Source: Leishmania infantum JPCM5 (lineage: Eukaryota > Euglenozoa > Kinetoplastea > Trypanosomatida > Trypanosomatidae). Taken from it: 64,000 nt of DNA. The notes under the pieces were generated by a model. That model was not told the DNA's origin, ran no database searches, and saw nothing but the letters and a program-made list of their open reading frames with translations. The translations under genes were made by a program, and so were the position numbers. Of the stretch, positions 63,176-64,000 are shown piece after piece. Position 1 is the stretch's first letter; each line of letters opens with the position of its first letter. The stretch covers positions 379,501-443,500 of the forward strand of contig NC_009396.2 of assembly GCF_000002875.2 (NCBI RefSeq), written 5' to 3'.

Positions 63176-63559
63176 ATGGTCTATGCATCACTTCACGGTG
63201 AGCCACTGGCGCACCGCTCGCCATCACAGGATAGGTCCCTTTCCCGTTAGCCCGTTTTTCCCTCCCACAACGCAGAGGGAGCAACCGACCACGCTATGTT
63301 TGCGATCGCAGCATTTCATTTTGGCCGCCGCGCGGCGTGCTGCGATGCCTTCCGCAGCCACCGTAGCATGCCTTTCTGAGGCGGTCACGCCCTGCGACCA
63401 CGCGCTCAGCCCTTGCCACTGCTGCCCGACGTGGCGTTTCTGGTCCGCGCGAAGTGCTGCGCGCACAACCGCAGCATCGACAGCCGCTAGGCTGCTGGCG
63501 TGGGGCGGCGGGGGGTAGTGGCCCATCCGCGACAGAGGCGACACGCCAGCGAGCCAGCA
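63176..63559. other. Single-copy region right of the array
   Basis: This stretch has no match to array blocks. A 145-codon plus-strand frame (63081-63518) and minus-strand frames are open, but none is recognisable. Confidence 0.5.
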
Positions 63560-64000
63560 CCCACATCACGTGCCATATCCAGCTGATCGCCGGCCTGGCG
63601 GTTCGTGAGGTCCGCCGAGTGGCGCAATGCGGGGGGGGGAGTGCTTGCGGAACAGCGCCATCGCGCCCAGCGGGGGCCTGCGCCCTCCTGCACTCCCGCG
63701 GGATTTTCAGGACGTGGGCGGTCGCTCCTCACTTCAAGCCGTGCACCGCGCGCAGCTGTTCCTCATTCGGGCGATGGCTCGACAACGGCCTCTCGCTGGT
63801 CTTTTCCCCCTGCATGCCCTTCCGCACCCACACAGCCAGGCACTCAGTTCCGTCGCCACGCACGGCGCACAAGCGATGCGGACGGAAGAGCACGGTGCTG
63901 CACGTCGTCGCCGCCCCCCAGAAGCGCACCGTTACCGCGTCAGATGCAATGCGCGGCACGCTCCGGCGCTCCAGCCGGGTATCTCGTCCCAGCGGCTGCC
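63560..64000 (-). pseudogene. Minus-strand coding-like frame, possibly a degenerate mobile-element recombinase
   Basis: On the minus strand a frame is open from the window edge (LGRDTRLERRSVPRIASDAV, then TVRFWGAATT and KTSERPLSSHRPNEEQLR) to a TGA at 63731-63729. After it the same frame continues with GATAHVLKIPRE and PAISWIWHVMWV. Third codon positions before the stop are about 80 percent G/C, as in Leishmania genes. The order (a basic segment, KTS, then TAHVLK) vaguely recalls the C-terminal catalytic region of tyrosine recombinases of trypanosomatid TATE/VIPER-type elements. I made no alignment. It could equally be a degenerate retroposon or an unrelated hypothetical gene. Confidence 0.25.

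Overview
The window is nuclear DNA of a trypanosomatid, almost certainly Leishmania. It is very GC-rich, has no introns, carries (CA)n tracts, and its genes follow polypyrimidine tracts with a first downstream AG (spliced-leader acceptors). The best-supported genes lie on the plus strand, as in a polycistronic unit. The content matches the promastigote surface antigen (PSA-2/GP46) locus that I recall on Leishmania chromosome 12. The species cannot be fixed from the sequence alone. The assembly is a draft: eleven runs of about 100 N interrupt it, and several contig ends carry base-call errors.

Layout. 1-1930 is single-copy DNA with two tandem DUF962/Mpo1-like genes (the first cut by the window edge). 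1931 to about 63175 is a tandem array. Its idealised unit is: block A (about 0.57-0.66 kb, eight copies), block B (up to 3.6 kb, holding a decayed reading frame called X here), a gene for a mitochondrial protein that I assign to cytochrome c oxidase subunit IV (four copies: three complete, one cut), block C/P (PSA upstream region with polypyrimidine tract and acceptor), a PSA gene (eight copies) and block D (PSA downstream region). The copies are mosaics that differ by block-sized deletions. 63176-64000 leaves the array; a minus-strand frame there may be a degenerate mobile-element recombinase.

The PSA copies share a signal peptide, an N-terminal cap, 24-residue leucine-rich repeats (6 to 15), a capping Cys motif, a Thr/Pro linker ranging from absent to over 100 residues, a short Cys-rich module and a GPI-attachment tail. 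Two N-cap subfamilies exist (copies 1, 4 and 8 against 2, 3, 5, 6 and 7). Copies 2, 3, 4, 5 and 8 are intact. Copy 1 is 5'-truncated, copy 6 runs into a gap and copy 7 is frameshifted in its linker. The proteins would be GPI-anchored on the promastigote surface or secreted. The interspersed COXIV copies mean that array expansion or contraction also changes the dose of a respiratory-chain gene.

Oddities: a minus-strand steroid 5-alpha-reductase fragment fused to PSA copy 1 (7785-8205); an AT-rich, G-poor stretch of about 790 bp unlike anything else here (29661-30447); domain duplications in PSA copies 1, 6 and 8; and gaps that, judged by unit order, hide several kilobases and probably additional genes.
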